64,000 bases of DNA from Naasia sp. (GTDB lineage Bacteria; Actinomycetota; Actinomycetes; Actinomycetales; Microbacteriaceae): NCBI RefSeq assembly GCF_025465545.1, contig NZ_JAODMK010000036.1:44465-108464 (forward strand), written 5' to 3'. Positions 9,596 to 18,267 of this stretch are shown one piece after another. The notes under the pieces were generated by a model that was not told the DNA's origin, did not search any database, and worked only from the letters and a program-made list of their open reading frames with translations. Every line of letters begins with the position of its first letter. The first letter of the stretch is position 1. The translations under genes and the position numbers were made by a program.

Positions 9596-11086
9596 GTGGC
9601 TACGGACGACGCACAGTTCAACCCGGCGATGCGCGGCTACAACCGCGAAGAGGTGGACAAGGCCCTCAAGGATCTGCGCCGGGACCTCATCAAGGCGAAC
9701 GGCAACTACACCGAGGCCCAGAAGGAGATCAAGCGGCTCAGCGCGCAGGTCGAGGACCTGAGCGCCGAGCTCGATGAGGTCGGCAGCCCGACCTACTCCG
9801 GCCTCGGCCACAAGCTGGAGAACACCCTCCGCATCGCGGAGGAGCAGTCGACGCGACTCATCGCTCAGGCCGACATCGACGCGGAGCGCCTGCGCACGGG
9901 CGTGCAGGCGGACATCGACCGGCTCAAGCTGGAAGCCGCCGAGCACGCCGAGCGCACCCTCCAGGACGCGAGGTCCCGCGCTGCCGCGATCCTGGAGTCG
10001 GCTCGCGCCGAAGCGGACGACATGACCATGCGCGCCCAGGACACCGCCGAGCAGGCGCTGCAGGATGCGTCCCGCGAGGCGGCCGCGATCCGCGGCAGCG
10101 TGGCCACCGAGGCCGCCGAGACGCGCGGCACCGTCAAGCGGGAGGTCGCCGCGATCCGCGCGACCGCCGAGCGCGAGGCCGCCGAGCTGCGTGCGGTGGC
10201 CGACCGGGAGACCGCCGCGGCGCGCGAAGACGCCGGGCGCCTGGCGCGCGAGACGGACCTCGCCCGAGCGGCGGTGGAGCGCGAGCTCGACGAGGCACGC
10301 ACGGAACTGGACCAGGAGATCGCCGCGGCACGCGAGGACTCCGACCGCGAGCTCACCGCTGCGCGGGCGGAGCTCGCCCGCGAACTCGCGACCGCACGTG
10401 CGGGCCTGGCCCGCGAGACCGACCTGGCCCGCGCGGAACTCGCGGCGGAGCTGGACGCCTCCCGCGCGGCTCTCGCCGGCGACAACGAGCGCACCCGCTC
10501 CCTCGTCGCCTCGGAGACCGCGAAGGCCCGAGGCGACCTCGAGCGCGAGCTGGACAAGCGGCGGGCCGACTTCGCCCGCGAGATCGAGGAGGCCCGCGCG
10601 GAGCTGGCCGGCGAGGTCGCCGACACTCGGGCGGCGCTCGCCCGGGAGACGGAGCAGGCACGGCTCGACCTCGACGTCGAGCTGAAGGCCCGGCGGGACG
10701 AGGCCGAGAAGGAGTACCTGCAGCGTCACCAGGAGGCGGTGGCACAGACGCAGAAGTATCTCGACGAGGCCAACCTGCAGCTGGCCGACGCGGTGCGCCG
10801 TGCCGGCGACAAGCGCCTCGAGGCCGACACCCTGGAGATCGCCGCCGAGCGGGACAGCCGGGTGAAGCGCGAAGCGGCAGCGGAGGCTGCCGCGACGATG
10901 CTGACCGAGGCCGAGGACCGTGCGCACGCCATCGTGTCCGAGGCGGATGAGCGCTCCCGCTCCCTCGTCCGCGACGCCGAGGAGCGGCTCGCCGCGATCC
11001 GGCAGGAGCGCGACGAGGTCGCCGCGTACTTCGAGAACCTGCGCGGTGTGCTGCAGCACGCCGAGAAGGTCAGCGCCGACAGCTGA
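9596..11086 (+). CDS. DivIVA-like long coiled-coil protein
   Basis: The 496-residue product has a short N-terminal DivIVA-like motif (MRGYNREEVDKALKDLRRDL), then almost uninterrupted heptad-rich Ala/Glu/Arg/Asp sequence to the C-terminus. DivIVA/Wag31 proteins in actinobacteria form polar scaffolds for tip growth and septation. This protein has the same layout and is probably a paralogue or cytoskeletal relative. The middle contains degenerate repeats of the form AR(E/A)xxLARE. The GTG at 9596 is chosen because GGCAGGAG lies 5 bp upstream; an in-frame GTG at 9590 would overlap that site. The AI-2E family gene follows after 22 bp, suggesting an operon. It is not the canonical Wag31, which sits in the dcw cluster. 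Confidence 0.75.
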   Translation: MATDDAQFNPAMRGYNREEVDKALKDLRRDLIKANGNYTEAQKEIKRLSAQVEDLSAELDEVGSPTYSGLGHKLENTLRIAEEQSTRLIAQADIDAERLRTGVQADIDRLKLEAAEHAERTLQDARSRAAAILESARAEADDMTMRAQDTAEQALQDASREAAAIRGSVATEAAETRGTVKREVAAIRATAEREAAELRAVADRETAAAREDAGRLARETDLARAAVERELDEARTELDQEIAAAREDSDRELTAARAELARELATARAGLARETDLARAELAAELDASRAALAGDNERTRSLVASETAKARGDLERELDKRRADFAREIEEARAELAGEVADTRAALARETEQARLDLDVELKARRDEAEKEYLQRHQEAVAQTQKYLDEANLQLADAVRRAGDKRLEADTLEIAAERDSRVKREAAAEAAATMLTEAEDRAHAIVSEADERSRSLVRDAEERLAAIRQERDEVAAYFENLRGVLQHAEKVSADS

Positions 11087-11108
11087 GCTGTCGCGCAGAA
11101 GCACCTGA

Positions 11109-12158
11109 GTGAAGATCCTCAACCCGTTCCGGGTCGGCCTGCTGGCGGGACTCGGCGTGCTCGTCGCCATCGCGATCGGCACGATGATCGGGCAGCTCTC
11201 GACCATCCTCACCTACGTCGGCGCGGCGCTCTTCCTGGCGCTGGGCCTCGATCCGCTGGTCTCGCTGCTGGAGCGCCGCGGGATGCGGCGCTGGCTGTCG
11301 GTGATCATCGTGCTGGCCGTCGTGCTCGGCGCGATGGTGGGCATCCTGTTCGTGATCGTGCCGGTGATCGTCACCCAGGCGAGCGCCCTGGTGGAGCAGA
11401 TCACCGCATACTCGGGGAGCGTCAGCTACACCGGTTTCCTCGACGACCTGCAGAGGCTCGTGGGCGACGGCATCGACGTCAAGGACCTCAACGACCAGAT
11501 CCTGACCTACCTGCAGCGCAACGTCGGCACGATCGGCGGCAACGTGCTCGCCATCGGCTTCGCCATCACCGGCGGCGTGTTCGGCGTGATCATCGTCCTG
11601 ATCCTCACCATCTACTTCACCGCATCTCTCGACTCGCTGAAGGCGGGCCTCTACCAGCTCGTGCCGGCCACCAAGCGGGCAAGGTTCGCGGACCTGGCCG
11701 AGCAGATCAGCACATCCGTCGGACGGTATGTGATGGGCCAGTTCGCGCTGGCGCTCTGCAACGGGATCCTGTCGCTCGTCTACCTCAGCATCATCGGAGC
11801 GCAGCTGCCCGTGGTGTTCGCGTTCCTCGCCTTCGTCTTCTCGCTGGTCCCGCTGGTCGGAACACTCAGCGGTTCCGTCGTGATCGTGCTGGCTCAGATC
11901 GTGCTGCTCCCCAACTCCCCAGGCACCTGGATCGCGGCCGCCATCTACTACCTGATCTACATGCAGGTGGAGGCGTATCTGCTGAGCCCGATCATCATGC
12001 GGCGGGCGGTGAAGGTGCCGGGGGCCATCGTGGTGATCGCCGCCCTCACCGGCGGGACGCTGCTGGGCGTGCTCGGCGCCCTGATCGCGATCCCCGTCGC
12101 GGCATCGATCCTGCTGATCTTCCGCCAGGTCGTGATCCCCCGCCAGAACGACCTCTGA
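11109..12158 (+). CDS. AI-2E family transporter (PF01594)
   Basis: This is a 349-residue integral membrane protein with about eight hydrophobic segments. They are clustered as two N-terminal pairs, a central soluble stretch and a C-terminal bundle, as in the AI-2E exporter/permease family. Recognisable family segments include TIYFTASLDSLKAG and LVPLVGTLSGSVVIVLAQ. Family members export autoinducer-2 or, in some cases, act as Na+/H+ antiporters, so the substrate here is unknown. The start is the GTG at 11109, 22 bp after the coiled-coil gene. It converges with the hydrolase gene that ends at 12174. Confidence 0.88.
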   Translation: MKILNPFRVGLLAGLGVLVAIAIGTMIGQLSTILTYVGAALFLALGLDPLVSLLERRGMRRWLSVIIVLAVVLGAMVGILFVIVPVIVTQASALVEQITAYSGSVSYTGFLDDLQRLVGDGIDVKDLNDQILTYLQRNVGTIGGNVLAIGFAITGGVFGVIIVLILTIYFTASLDSLKAGLYQLVPATKRARFADLAEQISTSVGRYVMGQFALALCNGILSLVYLSIIGAQLPVVFAFLAFVFSLVPLVGTLSGSVVIVLAQIVLLPNSPGTWIAAAIYYLIYMQVEAYLLSPIIMRRAVKVPGAIVVIAALTGGTLLGVLGALIAIPVAASILLIFRQVVIPRQNDL

Positions 12159-12173
12159 ACTGCTCTCGAGGGA

Positions 12174-12887
12174 TCAGTCCCAGACCGTGGGCAGAGGCAG
12201 AGCCGCCGGATTGAGGAGACCGACGATCCGAGAGAGGACGATGCGCGTGTAGGTCTCCCCGACCCAGAGATGCTTCGCCCCCTCCACGGCCTCCACCTCG
12301 ATGTTGGGCGCGACGGCGAACCTCTCGCGTGCCTGGTCGGGCCGCAGGAAGTCGTCGAACTCCGGGATGAGCGCGAGCACCGGCCGGGGGTCGTCGCGCC
12401 AGGCGGCCACGTCGGCCTGGGTGGCCCGATGCAGCGGCGGGGACAGCAGGATCACCCCGTCGACGGGCTGGTCGCGGCCCCATTTGAGGGCGAGCTCGGT
12501 GCCGAAGGACCAGCCCAGCAGCCACAGCGGACCGAGCCGGCGCTGCCGGGCGTAGGCCACCGCCGCGCGCACGTCCGCCTGCTCACCGATGCCGTCGCCG
12601 AACGCGCCGCCGCTCGTCCCTCGAGGGGACGTGGTGCCTCGGGAGTTGAAGCGGAGCACGCCGATGCCGGCGAGGGCGGGCAGTCGGGCGGCCGCCTTGC
12701 GGAGCAGGTGGGAGTCCATGAATCCCCCCGCGGTGGGCAGGGGGTGCAGGGTGACGAGCGTCGCCACCGGGGCGGTCGCCTCAGGCAGAGCCAGCTCCCC
12801 GACGAGGCTGAGTCCGTCATCCGTGTGCAGGGTGATATCTTCCCGGCGTGCGGGCAGCTCGACGCCGCCCCGGACCTCGATGCTCAT
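12174..12887 (-). CDS. alpha/beta hydrolase
   Basis: The 237-residue protein has the alpha/beta hydrolase fold of the dienelactone-hydrolase/CocE-like type. It shows an oxyanion region near VTLHPLPTAGGFMDSHLLRK, a nucleophile elbow LLGWSFGTELALKWG with Ser in GWSFG, an acidic residue in LALIPEFDDFLRPDQA and a late His in VEGAKHLWVG. The substrate is unknown. The ATG at 12887 overlaps the stop of the upstream small gene (ATGA), indicating translational coupling. An in-frame ATG 15 bp further upstream lies inside that gene and is less likely. Confidence 0.85.
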   Translation of the reverse strand: MSIEVRGGVELPARREDITLHTDDGLSLVGELALPEATAPVATLVTLHPLPTAGGFMDSHLLRKAAARLPALAGIGVLRFNSRGTTSPRGTSGGAFGDGIGEQADVRAAVAYARQRRLGPLWLLGWSFGTELALKWGRDQPVDGVILLSPPLHRATQADVAAWRDDPRPVLALIPEFDDFLRPDQARERFAVAPNIEVEAVEGAKHLWVGETYTRIVLSRIVGLLNPAALPLPTVWD

Positions 12888-13177
12888 GACAGCCTCCAGC
12901 ACGCGCTGTGCCAGTGCCTCCGGTCGGCGAGGTCCCGAGCGTCCCCGAGGACGCCGTCGGCGCGCCAGGTCACCACGTGGGCAACGCCGGGTTCGATCGC
13001 CTTGCCGCAGCCTGGGCAGGCGTATTCCTTCGTGGCCTGGGTCTCGCCGATCGGCTGGACGTTCCAGGAACCCCCGCGGCGCACTTCCGTCCGGCGCCAG
13101 CCGGTGAGGAGGCGGGTGAGGTCGTCGTCCTCCTCCGCGCTGCGCCCCGAGCCTCTGGGTCGGTTGCTGCGCGGCAT
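12884..13177 (-). CDS. small putative zinc-binding protein
   Basis: This 97-residue protein has a charged N-terminus and a likely metal site built from CPGCG (about residues 54-58) and HWHSACW near the C-terminus. A short conserved patch between them reads GVAHVVTWRADG. The spacing suggests one zinc ribbon with two Cys from the knuckle and His/Cys from the tail. Similar small proteins in actinobacteria are annotated only as hypothetical or ATP/GTP-binding; no function can be assigned. It overlaps the hydrolase gene by 4 bp and is probably its operon partner. Confidence 0.75.
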   Translation of the reverse strand: MPRSNRPRGSGRSAEEDDDLTRLLTGWRRTEVRRGGSWNVQPIGETQATKEYACPGCGKAIEPGVAHVVTWRADGVLGDARDLADRRHWHSACWRLS

Positions 13178-13226
13178 GCCTCGATCCTACGGAACAGGTT
13201 CCGACGGACCGGCGCTGGGGCGGAGG

Positions 13227-13925
13227 TCAGTACCAGCCGCGGTCTTCGGAGGACTGCCAGGCGCCGCACGGGCTGCCGTAGCTGCCGGCGATGTAGCCGA
13301 GGCCCCACTCGATCTGGGTGGCCGCGTTGGTCGCCCAGTCGCCGCCGGCCGAGGCCATCTTGTTTCCGGGAAGTGCCTGCGGGATGCCGTAGGCGCCGCT
13401 GGAGGGGTTCTCGGCGTACACGTTCCAGCCGGACTCCCGGTTCCAGAGAGCGACGAGGCAGTCGAACTGCTCCGAGCCCCACCCGCGCGCCGCGACCTTG
13501 TCTGCTGCGATGGCCTGTGCCGAGCCGGGGCTGGCGACGGCGACCGGTGCCGTGTACGAGGACCCGGAATCGGAGCTCGAGCTGGAGCTCGGGGGCGGGA
13601 CGACCACCGGCTTGGGCTTGGGCTTCTCGGTCACCGTGTAGTCGTCGCGCTGGATGTCGGCGGCCTTGTACTCCGCCGTGGCGACGAGGATCTGCTGCTC
13701 GGCGGTGAGCGGGGCGCCCGCTGCCTGGTAGTACGGCGAGGCCGTGGCGCCCGCGTACGGGTCGGTCACGTTGACGAGGAGGAAGGCGAATGCGGCGAGG
13801 AATCCGAACAGCGAGAGGGCGATGCGACTGTGCATCGGGGCCTTCTGAACGGGTCTCGAGGAGGGTCGCCGAACGACTGGCCCGAGGGCCCGGATGGCGA
13901 CAGCCGAACTCGCATGCTTTCCCAC
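13227..13925 (-). CDS. secreted lytic transglycosylase-like protein
   Basis: The predicted product is secreted. It has a basic N-terminus, a hydrophobic signal segment (IALSLFGFLAAFAFLLVNV), a Ser/Pro linker (PPPSSSSSSDSGSS) and a C-terminal transglycosylase-like domain of about 80 residues. The domain contains LWNRESGWNVYAENPSSGAY with the likely catalytic Glu, then GIPQALPGNKMASAG, matching small goose-lysozyme/SLT-like domains that cleave peptidoglycan. I take the GTG at 13925 (232 residues) because GGAGG lies 4 bp upstream. The ATG at 13835 (202 residues), with AGAAGG upstream, is a good alternative that gives a shorter signal peptide. The single Cys in SPCGAW is unpaired in the mature part. 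Confidence 0.85.
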   Translation of the reverse strand: MGKHASSAVAIRALGPVVRRPSSRPVQKAPMHSRIALSLFGFLAAFAFLLVNVTDPYAGATASPYYQAAGAPLTAEQQILVATAEYKAADIQRDDYTVTEKPKPKPVVVPPPSSSSSSDSGSSYTAPVAVASPGSAQAIAADKVAARGWGSEQFDCLVALWNRESGWNVYAENPSSGAYGIPQALPGNKMASAGGDWATNAATQIEWGLGYIAGSYGSPCGAWQSSEDRGWY

Positions 13926-13995
13926 GATGCCTCCATGGTAGCAAACGCCCTGCCGAGACCCCCGGAAGCGGCGCACTTGCGGGTGTCGCGGTGGT

Positions 13996-14556
13996 TCAGC
14001 GGACGGCGAGCATCACGTCGACCACCGCGTCGAGGAGCAGGTCGACCTGCCACTCGAGGTAGCCGCGCCGCGCCGGACGGAAGGCGATGGTGCGCACATC
14101 GTCGACCGAGATGGGCAGCCCGTCCTTGAAGTAGCGCTCGAGTCGAGCGCAGAATTCGTCGACGTCGCGGGGCGCGTAGCCCTGCGTGAGGAAGCCTGCC
14201 CGATCGAACTTGTCGCCGGCGGGCCGGGCCAGCCGGTCGAGGATCTCCTGCGCGGCCGACCGGGCCTCGCCGAACCAGGCCTTGTCCCCCATCGTCTTCA
14301 CGGCATGCTCCCGCTCCCGCAGGGCGAACGCGTCCTCGAGGCGCTCCAGCGCGGCGTCGACGTGCACCGTCGAGTAGCCGCCCTTCTCCATGGGGAAGGC
14401 GGTGCGCCGGATGGTCTTGGCGTCCACCGTCGCGGTGCCGCCGATCGGCAGCTCGTACGCGCGCCGCGCCGCCTGCAGGAAGGCGTCGACGTCTTCCATC
14501 CGGTAGCCGAGCTTGGAGGGGCGGCTGCGCGGAAACGTGGTCGCCATGGCACTCAT
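13996..14556 (-). CDS. DivIVA-domain repeat protein
   Basis: This 186-residue soluble protein contains four copies of a short DivIVA-like motif. They are KLGYRMEDVDAFLQ, KGGYSTVHVDAALE, TQGYAPRDVDEFCA and RRGYLEWQVDLLLD, spaced 35-55 residues apart. Each has the Gly-Tyr and hydrophobic-Asp pattern with which DivIVA proteins sense membranes. It fits the actinobacterial family of DivIVA-domain repeat proteins (TIGR03543-like), whose role is not established but is presumably at the division or growth site. A second ATG three codons in is an equally good start; neither has a clear ribosome binding site. cdsA lies 33 bp upstream on the same strand. Confidence 0.85.
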   Translation of the reverse strand: MSAMATTFPRSRPSKLGYRMEDVDAFLQAARRAYELPIGGTATVDAKTIRRTAFPMEKGGYSTVHVDAALERLEDAFALREREHAVKTMGDKAWFGEARSAAQEILDRLARPAGDKFDRAGFLTQGYAPRDVDEFCARLERYFKDGLPISVDDVRTIAFRPARRGYLEWQVDLLLDAVVDVMLAVR

Positions 14557-14589
14557 TGTGCCGTACCGGCTCCGCGCACCCGGGAAGGC

Positions 14590-15546
14590 TCAGCCGAAAA
14601 CGAGATACAGGGCGAGGGCTGCGGCGGCCGACGGGAGGATCGAGTCGAGCCGGTCCAGGAAGCCGCCGTGACCCGGCAGCAGTGAGCTGATGTCCTTGAT
14701 GCCCAGGTCGCGCTTGATGAGCGACTCGGTGAGGTCCCCCATGGTGGCGGTGGCGACGATCACGAGCCCGAAGAGGATGCCGAAATACCACGGCAGGTGA
14801 AGCAGGAAGACGGACATCGGCACGGCGGCGAGGATGGCGGCGACAACCGATCCGGCGAAGCCCTCCCACGTCTTCTTGGGGCTGATCTTCGGCGCCATCT
14901 GGTGCTTGCCGAAGGCCAGTCCGCTGCCGTACGCGCCGATGTCGATCGCCACGACGACGACCAGGAACGACATGGTCCACCACTGGCCGTCCTCGCCCGC
15001 GGTCAGCACGACCGCACAGGACGCGAGCAGGGTGAGGTAGAGCTGGATGAACGTGCCGGCTCCCAGGTCCCGCAGCAGCTCGCGGGCGTCGGGCCGATTG
15101 CGGCTGACGGCGACCTCGACGAGGCGCCACACGCTGACGAAGGCGATCGCGCCGAGGAGGGCGGGCCACTGGGCACCGGGGATCCAGTACGCGACCGGCA
15201 GGGCACCGACCGACGCGATGACGGAGGCGGTGCGCGGCACGTCCCGCCCCGCGTACCGCAGGGCACCGGCGAGCTCGGCGGCGCCGAAGCCCACGAGGAC
15301 GCCTGCGACGATGAGGAAGAGCGCCTTCAGGTAGATGAGGCTGAAGATCATCGCGAACCCCAGCACCAGGCCGACCACCACGGCGAAGAGCAGGTTGCGC
15401 CCGGTTCGGGCGTTGATCCGCTCCTGCGCCTCGTCGAACTGCTCGCGAGCGGCGCGCACCTGAGCCTGGAGCTCGGCGACCTCGGCCTGCAGATCGTTCT
15501 TGTTGCGCGGCGCCCGCCATCGGCGGGGCGGCTTGGGTGCACTCAC
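14590..15546 (-). CDS. cdsA: phosphatidate cytidylyltransferase CdsA
   Basis: CdsA makes CDP-diacylglycerol from phosphatidic acid and CTP, the branch point of phospholipid synthesis. The protein has 318 residues. It begins with a short charged coiled segment (about 15-45), followed by about eight membrane spans. The family signature is intact near the C-terminus: SLIKRDLGIKDISSLLPGHG followed by GFLDRLDS, with the KR, KD and DRxD residues that bind Mg2+ and substrate. The start is GTG. The stop of frr lies 22 bp upstream, so this is the usual pyrH-frr-cdsA operon. Confidence 0.95.
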   Translation of the reverse strand: MSAPKPPRRWRAPRNKNDLQAEVAELQAQVRAAREQFDEAQERINARTGRNLLFAVVVGLVLGFAMIFSLIYLKALFLIVAGVLVGFGAAELAGALRYAGRDVPRTASVIASVGALPVAYWIPGAQWPALLGAIAFVSVWRLVEVAVSRNRPDARELLRDLGAGTFIQLYLTLLASCAVVLTAGEDGQWWTMSFLVVVVAIDIGAYGSGLAFGKHQMAPKISPKKTWEGFAGSVVAAILAAVPMSVFLLHLPWYFGILFGLVIVATATMGDLTESLIKRDLGIKDISSLLPGHGGFLDRLDSILPSAAAALALYLVFG

Positions 15547-15567
15547 CTCGGCTGCTTCGCGGCGCCT

Positions 15568-16122
15568 CTAGACCTCGAGGAGTTCCGCTTCTTTCCGCTT
15601 CAGCGCCTCGTCGATCGCGTCGATGTGCGCCTTGGTGACCTGCTCGAGCTCCTTCTCGCCGCGAGCCAGGTCATCGTCGCCCACCTCGCCCTTCAGCGCC
15701 TCCAGATCGTCCTTGGCGCGGCGGCGGATGTTGCGGATGGACACCTTCGCGTCCTCGCCCTTGCCGCGCACGATCTTGACGAACTCCTTGCGGCGGTCCT
15801 CGGTGAGCTCGGGCAGCGTGACCCGGATGATGTTGCCGTCGTTCGACGGGTTCGCCCCGAGGTTCGGCATGGTCGCGATGGCCCGCTCGATCTCCTTCAG
15901 CGCGCTCTTGTCGTAAGGCGTGACGATGAGCACCCGCGCCTCGGGGTTCTGCAGGGAGGCCAGCTGGGCGAGCGGCGTCGGCGATCCGTAGTAGTCGACC
16001 GGGATCTTCTGGAAGAGCGCCGGGTTGGCGCGTCCCGTTCGGACGGTGGAGAAGTCCTCCTTGGCGACATCGACGGCCTTCTTCATCCGGTCGGTCGCCT
16101 CTGCCAGCACATCCGGGATCAC
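15568..16122 (-). CDS. frr: ribosome recycling factor
   Basis: RRF splits the post-termination ribosome together with EF-G. The 184-residue length is standard, and the sequence follows the family throughout: [40 protein letters not shown] and [20 protein letters not shown]. The GTG at 16122 is preceded by AAGGAG at a spacing of 6. It lies between pyrH (75 bp upstream) and cdsA (22 bp downstream), as in most actinobacteria. Confidence 0.97.
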   Translation of the reverse strand: MIPDVLAEATDRMKKAVDVAKEDFSTVRTGRANPALFQKIPVDYYGSPTPLAQLASLQNPEARVLIVTPYDKSALKEIERAIATMPNLGANPSNDGNIIRVTLPELTEDRRKEFVKIVRGKGEDAKVSIRNIRRRAKDDLEALKGEVGDDDLARGEKELEQVTKAHIDAIDEALKRKEAELLEV

Positions 16123-16196
16123 GGCGCACTCCTTCGGTTCGTAGCTGTCTCATCCTAAGCGGGTCGCCGCCCCCGCCCCCGACTCCCCCGCAGTGC

Positions 16197-16913
16197 TCAG
16201 GCGGTGACGAGGGTGCCGATCGGCGCCTTGCCGAGGATGGCGCTCGTGACGTTGCCGGGACCGTCGATGCCGAAGACGACCATGTCCATCCCGTTGTCCA
16301 TGCAGAGGCTGAAGGCGGTGGAGTCCACCACCTTGAGCCCGTTCTGCAGGGCGTGCTGGTAGGTGACATGGTCGAGCTTGACCGCGCCGGAGTCGAGGCG
16401 GGGATCCGCCGTGTAGACGCCGTCCACGCCGTTCTTGGCGACCAGCACAACGTCCGCGCGGATCTCGAGAGCGCGCTGCGCGGAGACGGTGTCGGTGGAG
16501 AAGTAGGGCAGGCCTGCGCCGGCACCGAAGATGACCACGCGGCCCTTCTCGAGGTGCCGGATCGCCCGGCGGGGGATGTACGGCTCGGCCACCTGGGTCA
16601 TCGCGATCGCGGACTGGACCCGCGTCTCGGCGCCCGCCTGCTCGAGGAAGTCCTGCAGCGCGAGGGCGTTCATCACGGTGCCGAGCATTCCCATGTAGTC
16701 GGCGCGGCCGCGCTCCATGCCGCCCTGCTGGAGCTGCGCACCCCGGAAGAAGTTGCCACCGCCGACCACGATCGCGATCTCGACCGACTTGGACGCCGCC
16801 GCGATCTCGCGTGCCAGCGCGCTGACGACCTCAGGATCGACGCCGAGAGCCCCGTTGCCGAAGGCCTCCCCCGAGAGCTTCAGAAGAACCCGTCGTCTGC
16901 CGGTCGCCGTCAT
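16197..16913 (-). CDS. pyrH: UMP kinase PyrH
   Basis: PyrH phosphorylates UMP to UDP and belongs to the amino-acid-kinase fold, unlike eukaryotic UMP/CMP kinases. From the ATG at 16913 it has 238 residues, with KLSGEAFG near the start, [11 protein letters not shown] for phosphate binding, [17 protein letters not shown], and [17 protein letters not shown] followed by [21 protein letters not shown] lies just upstream of the chosen ATG; a second in-frame ATG 15 bp earlier is possible. In most actinobacteria pyrH directly follows tsf, but here 7.6 kb of accessory genes intervene. Confidence 0.96.
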   Translation of the reverse strand: MTATGRRRVLLKLSGEAFGNGALGVDPEVVSALAREIAAASKSVEIAIVVGGGNFFRGAQLQQGGMERGRADYMGMLGTVMNALALQDFLEQAGAETRVQSAIAMTQVAEPYIPRRAIRHLEKGRVVIFGAGAGLPYFSTDTVSAQRALEIRADVVLVAKNGVDGVYTADPRLDSGAVKLDHVTYQHALQNGLKVVDSTAFSLCMDNGMDMVVFGIDGPGNVTSAILGKAPIGTLVTA

Positions 16914-17068
16914 GGTGTCCTCTCTCATGGCCCGGCCCAGACTATCGGGGCCTGACCGGCGTCGAACGATGCGGCTGCACCGTCTCAGCAGGCCGGGCGA
17001 GGGGACCGACCCCAGGACCCGGGCCTGCTTCGCACCGCCCCTGGTCATCGGTGGGGTCGGCGCCGACT

Positions 17069-17548
17069 CTAGGCACTGCCGAAGCGCGTTCCGTTCGCCT
17101 GCAACGGCGGCGTCACCGGAAGCGCCGGTGTGAGGCCCGGCATGCCGTGCAGCCGCTGACGGAACCACCCGTCTCCATACCACGATGACTCGTGGACGAT
17201 CAGTCCGTTCTCCACGTGGAATACGTCGATCGCGTGCAGCTCCAGAATCTGTCCACTCGGCGCGACGCCGTCGAACTCCCCCACCACCGGAGAGGTCTGG
17301 CACCACTCGACCACTGCATCGAGGCCGTCGACGAGCATCCGGATGGGGACGTACCGCACCTCAGGGAGGGCGGCGAAATACCAGTTCAGGTAGGGTCGCA
17401 GTTCGGACTTGCCGGTGAACGCCCGGCCGATCGTGACGTCCTCGAGGACGCCGTCGTCGGCCCACCAGCGCAACACGGCGTCAACGTCCCCCGCCTCGGC
17501 GTCCGCGAAGATCGCCTCAATCACCTCGCGAGTCGATCGCTCAGTCAC
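17069..17548 (-). CDS. NTF2-like (SnoaL-type) protein
   Basis: This 159-residue protein has the pattern of an NTF2/SnoaL alpha-beta barrel: an N-terminal helix pair ([20 protein letters not shown]), [12 protein letters not shown], and later strands such as [20 protein letters not shown]. Such barrels act as isomerases, cyclases, dehydratases or simple binding proteins. Residues alone do not give a substrate. The GTG at 17548 overlaps the SDR stop (GTGA), and GGAGGAG lies upstream within the SDR frame. It is the last gene of the importer/SDR operon, suggesting a role in breakdown of the imported compound. Confidence 0.82.
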   Translation of the reverse strand: MTERSTREVIEAIFADAEAGDVDAVLRWWADDGVLEDVTIGRAFTGKSELRPYLNWYFAALPEVRYVPIRMLVDGLDAVVEWCQTSPVVGEFDGVAPSGQILELHAIDVFHVENGLIVHESSWYGDGWFRQRLHGMPGLTPALPVTPPLQANGTRFGSA

Positions 17549-18267
17549 CACGGTGCCACTCCTCCGTCCACGCTGATCGCATGGCCGGTCATGGCCTCGG
17601 CGGGGCCGCGTGTCAGGTACCGCACCAGTCCCGCGATTTCCTCCGGCTCCACGAAGCGGCCGATCCGGGACGGGGCGAGCCACCCAGCCAGCAGTGCCTC
17701 CGCGTCGACGCCGTCCCGCTCGGCTGTCCAGTCCAGACACTGACGGAACAGGGCCGTATCAACAGCGCCCGGGCATACCGAGTAGGCCTGGACACCGAAG
17801 GCGGCCAGCTCCAGCGCCATGACGCGGGTGAGCATGATCACCGCCGCCTTCGAGGCGCAGTAGTGGGCCTGGTCGGCAAGCGGCACCTTGCCGGCGGACG
17901 AGGAGATATTCACGATCCGTCCGGAGCCGCGCTCCGCCATGCGCTTGCCGAAAACCTGGCTGGCGACGGCCGTGCCGGTCACATTCACGGAGAACACCTC
18001 GTCGAAGTCGTTCTCGGTGAGGTCGAAGAAGGAGCCCATGGTCAAGACTCCCGCGTTGTTCACGAGCGCCCCGATCTGCCCTCCGTCCGCAGTGATGTCA
18101 GAGGCCACCCGCTCAAGTGCTGCTCGATCCCTGATGTCGGCCGCGATGATGCCGGGGCCGGACGATCGATCGATGCCCAGCACCTGGAAATCCTCCGAGA
18201 GCGCCGCCACGATGGCCCGCCCGATCGTGCCGGTCGCCCCGGTAACGACCGCGAACTGCTTGGTCAT
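17545..18267 (-). CDS. SDR family oxidoreductase
   Basis: This is a classical short-chain dehydrogenase/reductase of 240 residues. It has the TGATGTIG cofactor loop, an acidic residue after the second strand (IDRSS) favouring NAD(H), the NNAG motif, a catalytic Ser in IVNISSSAGKV, YxxxK in HYCASKAAV, and the C-terminal ISVDGG. The substrate is unknown. It lacks the extra segment typical of mycofactocin-dependent SDRs. It overlaps the permease gene upstream by ATGA and the NTF2-like gene downstream by GTGA, so it is firmly part of the importer operon and probably acts on the imported molecule. Confidence 0.92.
   Translation of the reverse strand: MTKQFAVVTGATGTIGRAIVAALSEDFQVLGIDRSSGPGIIAADIRDRAALERVASDITADGGQIGALVNNAGVLTMGSFFDLTENDFDEVFSVNVTGTAVASQVFGKRMAERGSGRIVNISSSAGKVPLADQAHYCASKAAVIMLTRVMALELAAFGVQAYSVCPGAVDTALFRQCLDWTAERDGVDAEALLAGWLAPSRIGRFVEPEEIAGLVRYLTRGPAEAMTGHAISVDGGVAPW

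Noticed and set aside
9527..11212. 561-codon minus-strand frame with repeated Leu/Gly/Arg units
   Set aside because: It mirrors the repetitive coiled-coil gene on the plus strand; the repeats are complements of the AR/ELARE codons.
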